A stretch of 64,000 nt of DNA from VRUE01 sp963812335 (GCA_963812335.1 CAWEUU010000003.1:116666-180665), one strand, 5' to 3'. Positions 28,077-38,396 are shown, counted from the stretch's first letter. Made by a program: numbers and translations. Notes: generated from the sequence alone by a model not told the origin.

Positions 28077-29378
28077 TCAGCCGCTCGGCATCTCGAGCCG
28101 ATGAGCCCGCCTGATCCGGGCAGTGCGCTCCTCATCGACTCCCGCCTCAGCCGCCAACTGCGGCCAGGTCGCCACCGCCGCGCGAACCTCGTCGACGATC
28201 TCCTCCGCCCGCCCGCGTTTCATCGAGGCGGTCCTGCCGACCTCGCGGAAATCGTCGAGCGTGAAGCCGTCGCGCCTGCCGTTGAGCGACATCTGGTGCT
28301 GCCGGGTCCAGGTGCCAGACGGGTTGAACGCATAGACGAGGTCGAAGGCGGGGGAGAGCCGCCACTCGCCGCTGCGGTCCATCAGGAAGGCGATGTTCTT
28401 GACGTGATCGTCCTGATTTCGGGCGACGACGTTGAATGCCATGCGCCGGAACTGCTCCTCGATCGCCGTCATCGGCAGGCCGAGGCGACGGATGGTCATC
28501 AGCGCCTGCTCGTAGGAGTTGGCGCCGGGCTGGTTGAAGTCGAGATGTGCCATCGCGCCCAGTGACTGCATGTGCAGCTTCGAGCCGTCGGCGAGCCGAT
28601 CGAAGCGGCGGGTCATGAAGTGGCGGCGCCCGTTCTCCTCCAGCAGCCTGCACTCGCTCATCTCGACCCCCGCTGCGCCGGCCATTCGCGAGTAGGCCCA
28701 CTCGATCGTGCCGTACCCGTTCGGCTCGCCGATCTCGCGACTGCTGTCGTCGACCCCGTCGAACTTGAGGATCCAGTGCTCGAAGCCGGGGTCGACGTCG
28801 AGCTGACCGGAGCGAACCTCGCCGGTCTGCGGCTGCAGGGCGATCAGCGCCTTGGCCCGGGCGCCGCCGGCCGAGCTGCCGACGCGCAGGATCTCCTCGA
28901 GCGCACCCTCACTGCCCAGCTCCGTCTTCAAATCGCGCCGTTCGCAGAGCACGTCCGCGGCCAGCTCGACCAGCGCGCCGACGTCAATCCGGTGGCTCTC
29001 GGTCGGGCTCGGGCCCAGGGCCGGCTCGTACTCAAGCGCTCCCATGCCCCTGCGTCCGACGTAGCAGAGGCGCTCGACCGCGTCGAAGCTGTCGGGCGTG
29101 CGTCCCTGGCGGTCGAGCCAGCTGTCGATCAGCGCGTTGCCGAAACGGTCGGGGAGCGAGTCGGCGAGCAGGCCGGGCAGGCCCTTGAAGGTCTGCTGGG
29201 CGAGCTCGGGGAAGCGGAATGGACGGCTCCCCTCGAGCGGCATGGTCAGCGGGGCCACCTCGATCCCGCCGGCTACGAACTCCGGCAGGTACTCGAAGGT
29301 GGCGACATCGTCGCCGTCCTGGAGGGAGACCGCCCCGACCGGCTCGCCCCACAGCTTGACTTCGGCCAGCGTACTCAC
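28077..29378 (-). CDS. HipA-family serine/threonine kinase toxin
   Basis: A 433-residue HipA kinase; in E. coli HipA phosphorylates glutamyl-tRNA synthetase and induces persistence. The N-terminal HipA domain (LWGEPVGAVSLQDGD to LPGLLADSLPDRFGNALID) is followed by the glycine-rich VGSSAGGARAKALIAL, catalytic NVVARNQDDHVKNIAF and metal-binding LSPAFDLVYAFN, all intact. GTG start overlapping the HipB stop by four bases (GTGA). Target protein here is unknown. Confidence 0.92.
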   Translation of the reverse strand: MSTLAEVKLWGEPVGAVSLQDGDDVATFEYLPEFVAGGIEVAPLTMPLEGSRPFRFPELAQQTFKGLPGLLADSLPDRFGNALIDSWLDRQGRTPDSFDAVERLCYVGRRGMGALEYEPALGPSPTESHRIDVGALVELAADVLCERRDLKTELGSEGALEEILRVGSSAGGARAKALIALQPQTGEVRSGQLDVDPGFEHWILKFDGVDDSSREIGEPNGYGTIEWAYSRMAGAAGVEMSECRLLEENGRRHFMTRRFDRLADGSKLHMQSLGAMAHLDFNQPGANSYEQALMTIRRLGLPMTAIEEQFRRMAFNVVARNQDDHVKNIAFLMDRSGEWRLSPAFDLVYAFNPSGTWTRQHQMSLNGRRDGFTLDDFREVGRTASMKRGRAEEIVDEVRAAVATWPQLAAEAGVDEERTARIRRAHRLEMPSG

Positions 29379-29689
29379 CGTGCGGGCCTCGGCGAGGACG
29401 CCCGCCGCCGTTCGCGCCCGCGCAGGCGCAGCTCCTCGATCGGGCTGGGGGGCGGCTCGGGGATGGCTCGCTCAAGCCCGCCGAGCAGGCCGAGCACGCG
29501 CATCGTCCGGATCAGGGTGACGAGCTGGCTCGGCTTGCCGTCCTCGAGATTGCGAATAGTGGACAGCGAGACCCCAGCCTCCTCGGCGAGCCGGCGCTGG
29601 GTCAGGTTGTGCTGCAGCCGCGTGCGCTTGAGCCTGCTGCCCAGCTGCTCGAGGATCGCAGCATCCGTGAGTTGCGCGTCTATTCGCAT
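29375..29689 (-). CDS. HipB-like antitoxin, XRE-family HTH
   Basis: A 104-residue DNA-binding antitoxin: GSRLKRTRLQHNLTQRRLAE then EAGVSLSTIRNLEDGKPSQL is an XRE helix-turn-helix (about residues 17-60), with a proline/arginine-rich C-terminus. It precedes hipA and overlaps it by four bases. ATG at 29689 is chosen because a TTGAAA-N17-TAAAAT promoter ends 7 bases before it. It should bind HipA and repress the operon. Confidence 0.88.
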   Translation of the reverse strand: MRIDAQLTDAAILEQLGSRLKRTRLQHNLTQRRLAEEAGVSLSTIRNLEDGKPSQLVTLIRTMRVLGLLGGLERAIPEPPPSPIEELRLRGRERRRASSPRPAR

Positions 29690-29696
29690 AAAGCCT

Positions 29697-29751
29697 ATTT
29701 TATTAGCTTTTAAAGCTGTTTTCAAGCTTAACAAGTAATATATTAGCTTTT
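29697..29751 (-). promoter_or_regulatory. hipBA promoter with two operator repeats
   Basis: An AT-rich island in GC-rich DNA. On the minus strand TTGAAA (29725-29720), 17 bases and TAAAAT (29702-29697) form a good promoter placed 7 bases before the hipB ATG. TATTAGCTTTT occurs at 29701-29711 and again at 29741-29751 on the plus strand, exactly 40 bp (about four helical turns) apart; two further AAGCT cores lie between them. One copy overlaps the -10. Confidence 0.65.
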
Positions 29752-29798
29752 CAGCAGAGTTGTGAGACCGTTCGCGCAGCCTAGACTGGCTCTCACCA

Positions 29799-30755
29799 AT
29801 GGAGGCCGATCCGAACGCCGCACACACCGAGATGCTCGAGGCGGTGCGCGAGGGGGGGATGCTGCCGGCCGGGACGCCGCTGGTCGCGATGCTCTCCGGC
29901 GGGCGCGACTCGGTCTGCCTGCTCGACCTCGCCGTGCGCCTGCTCGGCGCGGGGGAGGTGACGGCGCTGCACGTCAACTACGGCCTGCGCGACGACTCCG
30001 ACGCCGACGAAGAGCATTGCGCGGCGCTCTGCGAGCGGCTCGGCGTGCGGCTCGCGGCCGAGCGGCCGCGCCGGCCGGAGGGCCCGGGCAACCTGCAGGC
30101 CTGGGCGCGCGACACGCGCTACGCCGCGGCGGCCGGGCTGGCCGAGGGAGGCGGGGCGCTGATCGCGACGGGGCACACCGCCGACGACCAGGTCGAGACG
30201 ATCCTCTACCGGCTGGCCTCCTCGCCCAGCCGCCGGGCGCTGCTGGGGATGAGGCCCGAAGACGGCAAGCTGGTGCGGCCGCTGCTGGGGCTCACCCGCG
30301 AGCAGACGACCGCGTACTGCGAACAGCGGGAATTGCCCTGGCGCGACGACCCCAGCAACGACGGGGGCGCCTACGCCCGCAACCGCGTCCGCCACGGCCT
30401 CGCCGAGGCGCTGGCCGAGGTCCACCCGGCGGCGGCGCAGAACGTCCTGCGCACGGCCGAGCTGCTGCGCGACGAGGCCGAGGTCCTCGACCAGCTGGTC
30501 GCCGTCGAGCTCGACGGCTCGAATGGCTCGCCCCGCGGCACGATCGCGCTCGATCGCCTCGCCGGGCTGCCTCCGGCGCTGCGCCGGCTCGTCGTCCAGC
30601 AGCTCGCCGACCGCGCCGCCGGCCGCCCCGTCCCGGGCGCCGCCAATCACGCCGACGAGGTCGCCGCCCTGCGCCGCACCGGCACCGCGATGCTCGACCT
30701 CGGCGGCGGCGTCCGCGCGATCGCCGAGCGCGGCACCCTGCGCGCCGAGCGGTAG
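29799..30755 (+). CDS. tilS: tRNA(Ile)-lysidine synthetase TilS (short form)
   Basis: Attaches lysine to C34 of the CAU-anticodon tRNA-Ile so that it reads AUA. The 318-residue protein has the N-type ATP pyrophosphatase loop VAMLSGGRDSVCLLDL (about 29-44), the conserved ATGHTADDQVETILYRL, LLGLTREQTTAYC and DDPSNDGGAYARNRVRHGL. It lacks the C-terminal tRNA-binding extension of E. coli TilS, as usual in actinobacteria. TAGACT lies 11 bases before the ATG. hpt follows, the conserved order. Confidence 0.93.
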   Translation: MEADPNAAHTEMLEAVREGGMLPAGTPLVAMLSGGRDSVCLLDLAVRLLGAGEVTALHVNYGLRDDSDADEEHCAALCERLGVRLAAERPRRPEGPGNLQAWARDTRYAAAAGLAEGGGALIATGHTADDQVETILYRLASSPSRRALLGMRPEDGKLVRPLLGLTREQTTAYCEQRELPWRDDPSNDGGAYARNRVRHGLAEALAEVHPAAAQNVLRTAELLRDEAEVLDQLVAVELDGSNGSPRGTIALDRLAGLPPALRRLVVQQLADRAAGRPVPGAANHADEVAALRRTGTAMLDLGGGVRAIAERGTLRAER

Positions 30756-30768
30756 ATACTCTCCGCGC

Positions 30769-31296
30769 GTGAGCGACGCGATCGGCGAGACCCTGGTCTC
30801 AGGCGAGGAGCTGCAGCGGCGGGTCGCCGAGCTGGGGAAGCAGATCAGCGAGGACTACGCGGGGCGCGACCTGGTCATGGTCGGCGTGCTCAAGGGCGCG
30901 GTGATCTTCCTCGCCGACCTGATGCGCCATCTCGACGTCGCCTGCGAGATCGACTTCATGGCCGTCTCCAGCTACGGCTCGCAGACGGATTCCTCCGGCG
31001 TCGTGCGCATCCTCAAGGACCTCGACGCGCCGATCGAGGGTCGCCACGTGCTGATCGTCGAGGACATCATCGACTCCGGTTTGACGCTGCACTATCTGAA
31101 GCGGAACCTCGAGGCGCGCGAACCGGCGTCGCTGGAGGCCTGCGCTCTGCTGATCAAGCCGGATCGCCTCCGTGCCGGTCTGGCGCCGCCCCGCTACATC
31201 GGCTTTCCGATCGCCGATCGCTTTGCGATCGGCTACGGGCTCGATCACGCTCAGCGCTACCGCAACCTCGATTACGTCGCGGCCTTGGAGGAGTAG
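30769..31296 (+). CDS. hpt: Hypoxanthine phosphoribosyltransferase
   Basis: Purine salvage enzyme making IMP or GMP from hypoxanthine or guanine and PRPP. The 175-residue protein has MVGVLKGAVIFLADLMRHL, the flexible loop (VSSYGSQTDSSG) and the PRPP motif HVLIVEDIIDSGLTL at about 100-114, ending with FAIGYGLDHAQRYRNL. The GTG at 30769 (VSDAIGETLVSGEEL) is chosen over the much longer frame that overlaps tilS; a GATACT element is 8 bases upstream. Lies between tilS and ftsH as in other actinobacteria. Confidence 0.95.
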   Translation: MSDAIGETLVSGEELQRRVAELGKQISEDYAGRDLVMVGVLKGAVIFLADLMRHLDVACEIDFMAVSSYGSQTDSSGVVRILKDLDAPIEGRHVLIVEDIIDSGLTLHYLKRNLEAREPASLEACALLIKPDRLRAGLAPPRYIGFPIADRFAIGYGLDHAQRYRNLDYVAALEE

Positions 31297-31362
31297 ATGG
31301 CTGCGATCGTCGGTCCAAGGCGCCCGGACGCTGAAACCGCCCTGGTACGCTGAATTTTCCCT

Positions 31363-33315
<1,953 letters not shown>

Positions 33316-33319
33316 TCGG

Positions 33320-33448
33320 GGCGGCGACCGGTACTGCCTCGCCGGACGCCTTAATCCGCCTGCGGCGGATTAATTGTGAGTCCCTTCGGGACAGAGTCAC
33401 TCCGCGGTGCCGGTGGGAGGCGCCGTCGAGGTAGCACCGGTCGCCGCC
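33320..33448. repeat. Nested inverted repeats between ftsH and folP
   Basis: An outer perfect 13-bp pair, GGCGGCGACCGGT (33320-33332) and ACCGGTCGCCGCC (33436-33448), encloses two compact hairpins: the terminator at 33351-33373 and a GTCCC-TTCG-GGAC hairpin with a UUCG tetraloop at about 33381-33393. The whole gap can fold as one branched structure. It could be a terminator-rich spacer, a small RNA or a decayed mobile palindromic element. Confidence 0.55.
33351..33373 (+). terminator. Hairpin terminator after ftsH
   Basis: TTAATCCGCC, loop TGC, GGCGGATTAA: a perfect 10-bp stem 36 bases after the ftsH stop, followed by TTGTGAG. No long T-tract. Confidence 0.6.
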
Positions 33449-33474
33449 TTCGGTAGCTGGTGATACTTCCCCTC

Positions 33475-34260
33475 ATGAACCCCAGGCTGATGGGCGTTGT
33501 GAATGTCACCCCCGATTCGTTCTCCGATGGGGGGAGGTATCTGGATTCGGACGCCGCGATCGCGCATGGGCGGGAGCTGGTCGAACAGGGGGCGGAGATT
33601 TTGGATGTGGGGGGGGAATCGACTCGGCCCGGGGCGGAGGAAGTGGGGGCTGAGGTGGAGCGGGAGCGGGTTGAGCCTGTGGTTGCCGGGTTGGCCGGGA
33701 AGGCGACGGTTTCCGTCGACACCTCGAAGGCGGCCGTTGCCGAGGTGGCGCTGGCTGCGGGGGCGTCGATCGTCAATGACGTGACCGCATTGCAGGGTGA
33801 CCCGGGGATGGCGGCGCTTTGTGCGGAACGGGAGGCGGGGCTGGTTCTCATGCACATGCAGGGGGATCCGCGGACGATGCAGGTGGAGCCGCGCTACGGC
33901 GATGTGGTCGACGACGTCAGGGCGTTTCTCGCCGAGCGGGTGGAGGCAGCGGTCGCGGCGGGCGTGGCCGAGGAGCGGATCTGGGTCGATCCGGGGATCG
34001 GCTTCGGTAAGACGCTCGAGCACAACCTGGAGCTGCTGCGCCGGCTCGGCGAGCTGCGTGAGTTGGGGCGCCCGCTGGTCGTCGGAACGTCGCGCAAGAG
34101 CTTCATTGCCAGGATTGACGACTCGCCCGTCGAGGAGCGGCTCGGCGGCACGATCGCCTCTTCGATCCTTGCCGCCGTGGAGGGCGCCGACGTGCTGCGC
34201 GTCCACGATGTCGCCGAGACCGCACAGGCCTTCCGCGTCGCGAGTGCGATCCTCGGCTAG
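33475..34260 (+). CDS. folP: Dihydropteroate synthase
   Basis: Condenses pterin pyrophosphate with p-aminobenzoate; target of sulfonamides. The 261-residue protein has both signatures, LMGVVNVTPDSFSDGGRYL (about 5-23) and ILDVGGESTRPGA, then VSVDTSKA, SIVNDVTAL, LVLMHMQGDPRTMQ, WVDPGIGFGKT, LVVGTSRKSFI and LRVHDVAE. ATG at 33475 preferred; GATACT is 7 bases upstream. It is followed directly by folB and folK. Confidence 0.96.
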   Translation: MNPRLMGVVNVTPDSFSDGGRYLDSDAAIAHGRELVEQGAEILDVGGESTRPGAEEVGAEVERERVEPVVAGLAGKATVSVDTSKAAVAEVALAAGASIVNDVTALQGDPGMAALCAEREAGLVLMHMQGDPRTMQVEPRYGDVVDDVRAFLAERVEAAVAAGVAEERIWVDPGIGFGKTLEHNLELLRRLGELRELGRPLVVGTSRKSFIARIDDSPVEERLGGTIASSILAAVEGADVLRVHDVAETAQAFRVASAILG

Positions 34261-34270
34261 GTTTGACGAC

Positions 34271-34699
34271 ATGGACGAGCCGCAGGGCAACGGGATCGAG
34301 TCGCGGGTCGAGGTCGACCTGCGCGGGATCTCGATCTACACCCACCACGGCGTCAGCGACGCCGAGCAGGAGGTCGGCCAGCGGCTCGAGTTCGACCTCT
34401 CCTTCGACGTTCCCGACTGCGACGCGGTGCTCACCGACCGGATCGAGGACACGGTCGACTACGGCGACGTCTGCGACATCGTCGCCCTCGCGGCGACCGA
34501 GCGCAGCTACCGCACCCTCGAGCGCCTCGCCCAGGTCGTCGGCGCGCGCCTGATCGAGCGCTACGGCTGCGAGTCGGTCCGCGTCCGCGCCGCCAAGCCC
34601 GAGCCGCCGCTGCCGCTCTCGATCCAGGAGGTCGCCGTCGAGGTGACCCAGGAACGGGCCGAAGAGGAAGACGACGAGGAGAACGGTGAGGAGCCCTGA
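34271..34699 (+). CDS. folB: Dihydroneopterin aldolase
   Basis: Converts 7,8-dihydroneopterin to 6-hydroxymethyl-dihydropterin in folate synthesis. A 142-residue protein with ISIYTHHGVSDAEQEVGQRL, the DTVDYGDVCDIVALAATERS substrate region and VRVRAAKPEPPLPL with the catalytic lysine. An acidic tail (EEEDDEENGEEP) extends beyond the usual end. The ATG at 34271 sits 7 bases after TAGGTT, whose TAG is the folP stop, so folB can also be transcribed separately. Confidence 0.93.
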   Translation: MDEPQGNGIESRVEVDLRGISIYTHHGVSDAEQEVGQRLEFDLSFDVPDCDAVLTDRIEDTVDYGDVCDIVALAATERSYRTLERLAQVVGARLIERYGCESVRVRAAKPEPPLPLSIQEVAVEVTQERAEEEDDEENGEEP

Positions 34700-34726
34700 T
34701 CCCTCGCGTTCGCCTTTTGTCCCCCT

Positions 34727-35251
34727 ATGCGCAACAAACAACGAACGCGGTCCGGATATCTGGGGCTCGGGTCCAATCTGGGTGACCGGGCGGGGCATCT
34801 GCGCGCGGCGATCGAGATGCTGGACGAGCGCGGGGTGGAGGTCGAGGCGGTCTCCGCCGCCTACGAGACCGAGCCGGTCGGCGAGGTGCTCGACCAGCCC
34901 GACTTCCTCAACGCGGCGATCCGCATTCGCACGGAGCTGGCGCCGGAGGCACTGCTCGACCTCTGCAAGCAGGTCGAGGCCGAGCGCGGCCGCGCCCTCG
35001 ACGCCCCCCGCCACAGCCCCCGTCCGCTCGACGTAGACCTACTGCTGTTCGGCGATGTCGAGGTCGTGACGGACCGCCTCACCCTGCCGCACCCCGAGGT
35101 GACCAACCGCCGCTTCGTCCTCATCCCCCTGCTGGAGCTCGATCCGGAGCTCGCCCTGCCCGACGGAGCCAGGCTCGCCGATGCCCTGGCCGCGCTCGGC
35201 CCGGGCGAACGAGTCGATCAGGCCGCGGCGGTCTCGCTGCGCAGCGGCTGA
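34727..35251 (+). CDS. folK: 2-amino-4-hydroxy-6-hydroxymethyldihydropteridine pyrophosphokinase
   Basis: Activates hydroxymethyl-dihydropterin with ATP for FolP. The 174-residue protein has YLGLGSNLGDRAGHLRAA, AAYETEPVG, DFLNAAIRIRT and the metal/ATP signature RPLDVDLLLFGD followed by LPHPEVTNRRFVLIPLLEL. It completes the folP-folB-folK cluster. Its end overlaps the convergent GST-like gene by 34 bases. Confidence 0.95.
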   Translation: MRNKQRTRSGYLGLGSNLGDRAGHLRAAIEMLDERGVEVEAVSAAYETEPVGEVLDQPDFLNAAIRIRTELAPEALLDLCKQVEAERGRALDAPRHSPRPLDVDLLLFGDVEVVTDRLTLPHPEVTNRRFVLIPLLELDPELALPDGARLADALAALGPGERVDQAAAVSLRSG

Positions 35252-35973
35252 AGCCAGGCGGGAGGCAGGATCGCCGGCGTCTTGCCCGGGAAGTCGGGGA
35301 CCACGCGGACCGCAAGCTCGCCGGCGGGGCGAGCCTCGATTGCCGGCCGCAGGTCGTCGAAGCTCATTGCCAGCCGTAGGCTGGGGGCGATCTGGAAGTC
35401 GGCGATGTTGAACTGCTCTCCGCCGATCGTGCCGGCCGCGATCCAGTCGTCGATCCGCTGCAGCATCGCCGGCAGCGCCGCCAGGCTGCGCCGGACGTTG
35501 TCGTCGGTGGCTTCGTTGCTGTGGGCCGCGGCAGCGACGATCGGTCCCGCGGTCCGCAGCGCCAGGCCGATCGGGATGCCGAGCTTCGCTCCCTCCGAAT
35601 AGGAGCGCAGTGGCGCCTTGTCCTTGCGCAGCGCCCACCAGGCGATCGCGCGGACCGACTGCTGCAGATCCGTGTCGCCAAAGCGCTCGGCCTCTTCGAC
35701 CGCGGCGAGCCGCTCCGGGTCGGCAGGCAGCAACGGCGGCTCCGGGCGCAGGCGGTCGAGCTCACGCGCGATCTTGCCGGTGCCCTGGACCTTGTGCCCG
35801 TCGATCTTCAGCGCCGGCACGGTGATGCCGGGGAAGCCGACGACGCGCAACGCGGCCTTGGAGACCACCGGCATCAGGTCGGTGCGCTTGTAGGGGATGC
35901 CCTTTGACTCCAGCATCAGGCGCGCCGCCATCGACGGGTGGGATCCAGGGATCACATATAGGCGCGCCTCCAC
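35218..35973 (-). CDS. Glutathione S-transferase-fold protein
   Basis: A 251-residue protein with an N-terminal thioredoxin-like GST domain (ARLYVIPGSHPSMAARLMLE, VGFPGITVPALKIDGHKVQG, TGKIARELD) and a helical C-terminal domain (residues about 85-250). Actinobacteria generally lack glutathione, so the thiol cofactor may differ or the protein may be non-catalytic. It is on the opposite strand to the surrounding housekeeping genes, tail-to-tail with folK and head-to-head with coaX (24-base gap). Confidence 0.75.
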   Translation of the reverse strand: MEARLYVIPGSHPSMAARLMLESKGIPYKRTDLMPVVSKAALRVVGFPGITVPALKIDGHKVQGTGKIARELDRLRPEPPLLPADPERLAAVEEAERFGDTDLQQSVRAIAWWALRKDKAPLRSYSEGAKLGIPIGLALRTAGPIVAAAAHSNEATDDNVRRSLAALPAMLQRIDDWIAAGTIGGEQFNIADFQIAPSLRLAMSFDDLRPAIEARPAGELAVRVVPDFPGKTPAILPPAWLQPLRSETAAA

Positions 35974-35985
35974 GGCCGCTCATCA

Positions 35986-35997
35986 TAGACTCGCGCC
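35986..35997 (+). promoter_or_regulatory. -10 element of coaX (leaderless)
   Basis: TAGACT at 35986-35991 followed by 6 bases and the GTG start of coaX. The gap to the divergent GST-like gene is only 24 bases, leaving no room for a leader. Confidence 0.5.
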
Positions 35998-36759
35998 GTG
36001 CTGCTCGCGGTCGACGTCGGCAATACCCAGACCCACCTAGGCGCTTTCGACGGCGAGCGCCTGGCTGAGCACTGGCGCTTCCAGACCCGCTCGGGGGCCA
36101 CCGGCGACGAGCTCGCGGAGCGGATCGCCGGCCTCTTCGGCCTCTGCGACATGGGCCTCGGCGACCTCGGCGCCGTCTGCGTCTCCTCGGTGGTGCCGCC
36201 GCTCGGCGTCCAGTACGAACGGATGACGGCGCGCTACCTCGAAGCCGACTGTCTGACGATCGAGCCGGGGGTGAAGACCGGGATGCCGATCCGTATCGAC
36301 AACCCGCTCGAGGTCGGCGCCGACCGGCTGGTCAACTCGATCGCCGCCTACGAGCGCTTCAAGCGCGCCTGTGTCGTCGTCGACTTCGGCACCGGGATCA
36401 ACATCGACGCCGTCTCCGAGGCCGGCGAATACCTGGGCGGGGCGATCGGGCCGGGGCTGGAGATCTCGCTGACGGCATTGGTCGAGCGCGCCGCCCGGAT
36501 CGGCCGCATCGACCTCGAGGAACCGGAGATGGCGATCGGGCGCTCCAGCCGCGCCGCGATCCAGTCGGGCTTCGTCTTCGGCTTCGCCGGGATGATCGAC
36601 GGGGTCGTGCAGCGGATCGAAGACGAGCTGGGCGATGCGAGCGTGATCGCGACCGGCGGCCTCGCCAAGGTGGTCGTCCCCTTCACCGAGACGATCGATG
36701 AGGTCGACGAGATGCTTACCCTGAAGGGCCTGCGCCTGATTCATGAAAGGAATCAATAA
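35998..36759 (+). CDS. coaX: Type III pantothenate kinase
   Basis: First step of coenzyme A synthesis. The 253-residue protein has the ASKHA-fold phosphate loop LLAVDVGNTQTHLGAFDG, SSVVPPL, NPLEVGADRLVNSIAAYE and the second phosphate motif region VVVDFGTGINIDAVSEAGEYLGGAIGPG, where the common DFGTATT is altered to DFGTGIN. ATGGLAKVV lies near the end. The dus gene overlaps or follows closely. Confidence 0.93.
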   Translation: MLLAVDVGNTQTHLGAFDGERLAEHWRFQTRSGATGDELAERIAGLFGLCDMGLGDLGAVCVSSVVPPLGVQYERMTARYLEADCLTIEPGVKTGMPIRIDNPLEVGADRLVNSIAAYERFKRACVVVDFGTGINIDAVSEAGEYLGGAIGPGLEISLTALVERAARIGRIDLEEPEMAIGRSSRAAIQSGFVFGFAGMIDGVVQRIEDELGDASVIATGGLAKVVVPFTETIDEVDEMLTLKGLRLIHERNQ

Positions 36760-36796
36760 GAAAAAGCGCCATAGGCCCTCGCTCTCGCGTCCGGGG

Positions 36797-37912
36797 ATGG
36801 CGCAACCACCTCTGACGTCTCCCTTTGAAATCGGGGGGGTCGAGATCGCCAACCGGGTTCTTCTCGCTCCCCTCGCCGGGATCGGCAACTGGTTCGTGCG
36901 CCTGCAGGCGAAGCGCCACGGGGCGGGGCTGGCCGTCTCGGAGATGATCTCCAGCTTCGGCCTGCACTACCGCAACGAGCGCACGATGCGCGAGCTGATG
37001 CGGATCCACCCCGACGAGCACCCGGTCTCGGTGCAGCTCTTCGGCCACGACCCGGAGGTGATGCGCTCCGGCGCCGCCGTCGCCGCCGAGGCCGGCGCCG
37101 ACCTGATCGACATCAACATGGGCTGCCCGGTGCGCAAGGTGCGCAGGACCGGCGCCGGGGTCGAGCTGCTCGCCGACCCCGAGCTGGCGCTCGGCCTGCT
37201 GCGCGGCGCGATCGAGGGCAGCGGCCTGCCGGTGACGGTGAAGCTGCGCTCCGGCCTGCGCCCGGGCGACCGCTCGGGCTTCGAGCTGGCCGTCCGCCTC
37301 GCCGAGGAGGGTGGCGCCGCGGCGATCGGCTTCCACCCGCGCTCGGCGACGACCAAACACAAGGGCGAGCCCGACTACGCGCTCACCCGCGAGCTGGTCG
37401 AGCGGATCGAGGCGCCGGTGATCGTCTCCGGCGGCCTCGACGACGTCGAGTCCGCGCGCCGCGCCTATCGCGAGTCCGGCGCCGCGGCGGTGATGCTGGC
37501 CCGCGGCTCGTTTGGCAACCCCTGGTTGTTCGAGCAGTTGACCGGGCGCCGCAGCGAGCCGCCCCCGCGCGAGGAGGTCGTCGCCGAGCTGCTGTGGACG
37601 GTCGACCGCGCCGAGGAGCATCTGGGGCCGGAGCGGGCGACCCGCTACCTGCGCAAGTTCTACCCCTGGTACGTCGAGGCGCTCGGCGCCTCGGAGGAGG
37701 TCGCGCAGGAGCTTCAGCGCAGCGCCGACCTGCCCCGCGCGCGCGAGCTGATCGCCGCCCAAATACCCCTGAGTGCCGGCTGGCGCCCTCGCTATAATCC
37801 CGCGACTTCCGGCCCAGGTGTGGCGTGCGCAAGCCGTCGCTCCCGGGCATTTTTGGTCTCAGGGCCGGACAACCACGTCCAGCAAGCCGAAGCGAGGTGC
37901 AGCGCAAAGTGA
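36797..37912 (+). CDS. dus: tRNA-dihydrouridine synthase
   Basis: FMN enzyme reducing uridines in tRNA. The TIM-barrel protein (371 residues from ATG 36797) has VLLAPLAGIGNWFVRLQ, the catalytic cysteine in DLIDINMGCPVRKVRRTGAG, VTVKLRSG, GFHPRSATTKHKG and VIVSGGLDDVESARRAY. An ATG at 36743 overlapping coaX by 17 bases would add a basic 18-residue extension; I prefer the shorter form, which begins just ahead of the barrel. The stop overlaps greA (GTGA). Confidence 0.92.
   Translation: MAQPPLTSPFEIGGVEIANRVLLAPLAGIGNWFVRLQAKRHGAGLAVSEMISSFGLHYRNERTMRELMRIHPDEHPVSVQLFGHDPEVMRSGAAVAAEAGADLIDINMGCPVRKVRRTGAGVELLADPELALGLLRGAIEGSGLPVTVKLRSGLRPGDRSGFELAVRLAEEGGAAAIGFHPRSATTKHKGEPDYALTRELVERIEAPVIVSGGLDDVESARRAYRESGAAAVMLARGSFGNPWLFEQLTGRRSEPPPREEVVAELLWTVDRAEEHLGPERATRYLRKFYPWYVEALGASEEVAQELQRSADLPRARELIAAQIPLSAGWRPRYNPATSGPGVACASRRSRAFLVSGPDNHVQQAEARCSAK
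37793..37798 (+). promoter_or_regulatory. Perfect -10 hexamer inside dus, upstream of greA
   Basis: TATAAT at 37793-37798, in the 3' end of dus and 110 bases before the greA start. Such a perfect, AT-only hexamer is rare in this DNA. The -35 region (around 37770, TGAGTG) is poor. It may give greA, and perhaps lysS, separate expression. Confidence 0.4.
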
Positions 37913-38388
37913 CTCGTCAAGCCGTAATCACTCCGGAAGGGCTCGAGAAGCTCAAAGAGGAAATCGAGTACCTGTCGACCGCCAAACGGCGCGAGGTTGC
38001 GGAACGGATCAAGGAGGCGCGCGAGTTCGGCGACATCTCCGAGAACGCCGAGTACGACGACGCCAAGAACGAGCAGGCGCTGGTCGAGGGGCGGATCGCC
38101 CAGCTCGAGGAGCGGCTGCGGCGCGCGACCGTGATCGACGAGAAGGAGGTCGACACCGACTCCGTCAGCTTCGGCTCCGTCGTCCACGTCAAGGACCAGA
38201 AGAGCGGCGACTCGCAGAAGTTCCAGATCGTCGGCTCGACCGAGGCCAACCCGGCCGAGCAGAAGCTCTCCAACGAGTCGCCGATCGGCAAGGCGCTGCT
38301 CGGCCACAAGCGCAACGACGTGGTCGAGGTCGAGACGCCGCGCGGGCCGAAGAAGAAACTGAAAATCACCAAGATCGAGTCGGTGTAG
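37909..38388 (+). CDS. greA: Transcription elongation factor GreA
   Basis: Rescues backtracked RNA polymerase by stimulating transcript cleavage. From the GTG at 37909 the 159-residue protein (VTRQAVITPEGLEKLKEEIE) has an N-terminal antiparallel coiled coil with the acidic tip EFGDISENAEYDDAKNEQALV, then the FKBP-like C-terminal domain (VSFGSVVHVKD, NESPIGKALLGHKRNDVVEV). A longer frame from 37825 is a shadow of dus. Confidence 0.95.
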   Translation: MTRQAVITPEGLEKLKEEIEYLSTAKRREVAERIKEAREFGDISENAEYDDAKNEQALVEGRIAQLEERLRRATVIDEKEVDTDSVSFGSVVHVKDQKSGDSQKFQIVGSTEANPAEQKLSNESPIGKALLGHKRNDVVEVETPRGPKKKLKITKIESV

Positions 38389-38396
38389 CGGTCGAA

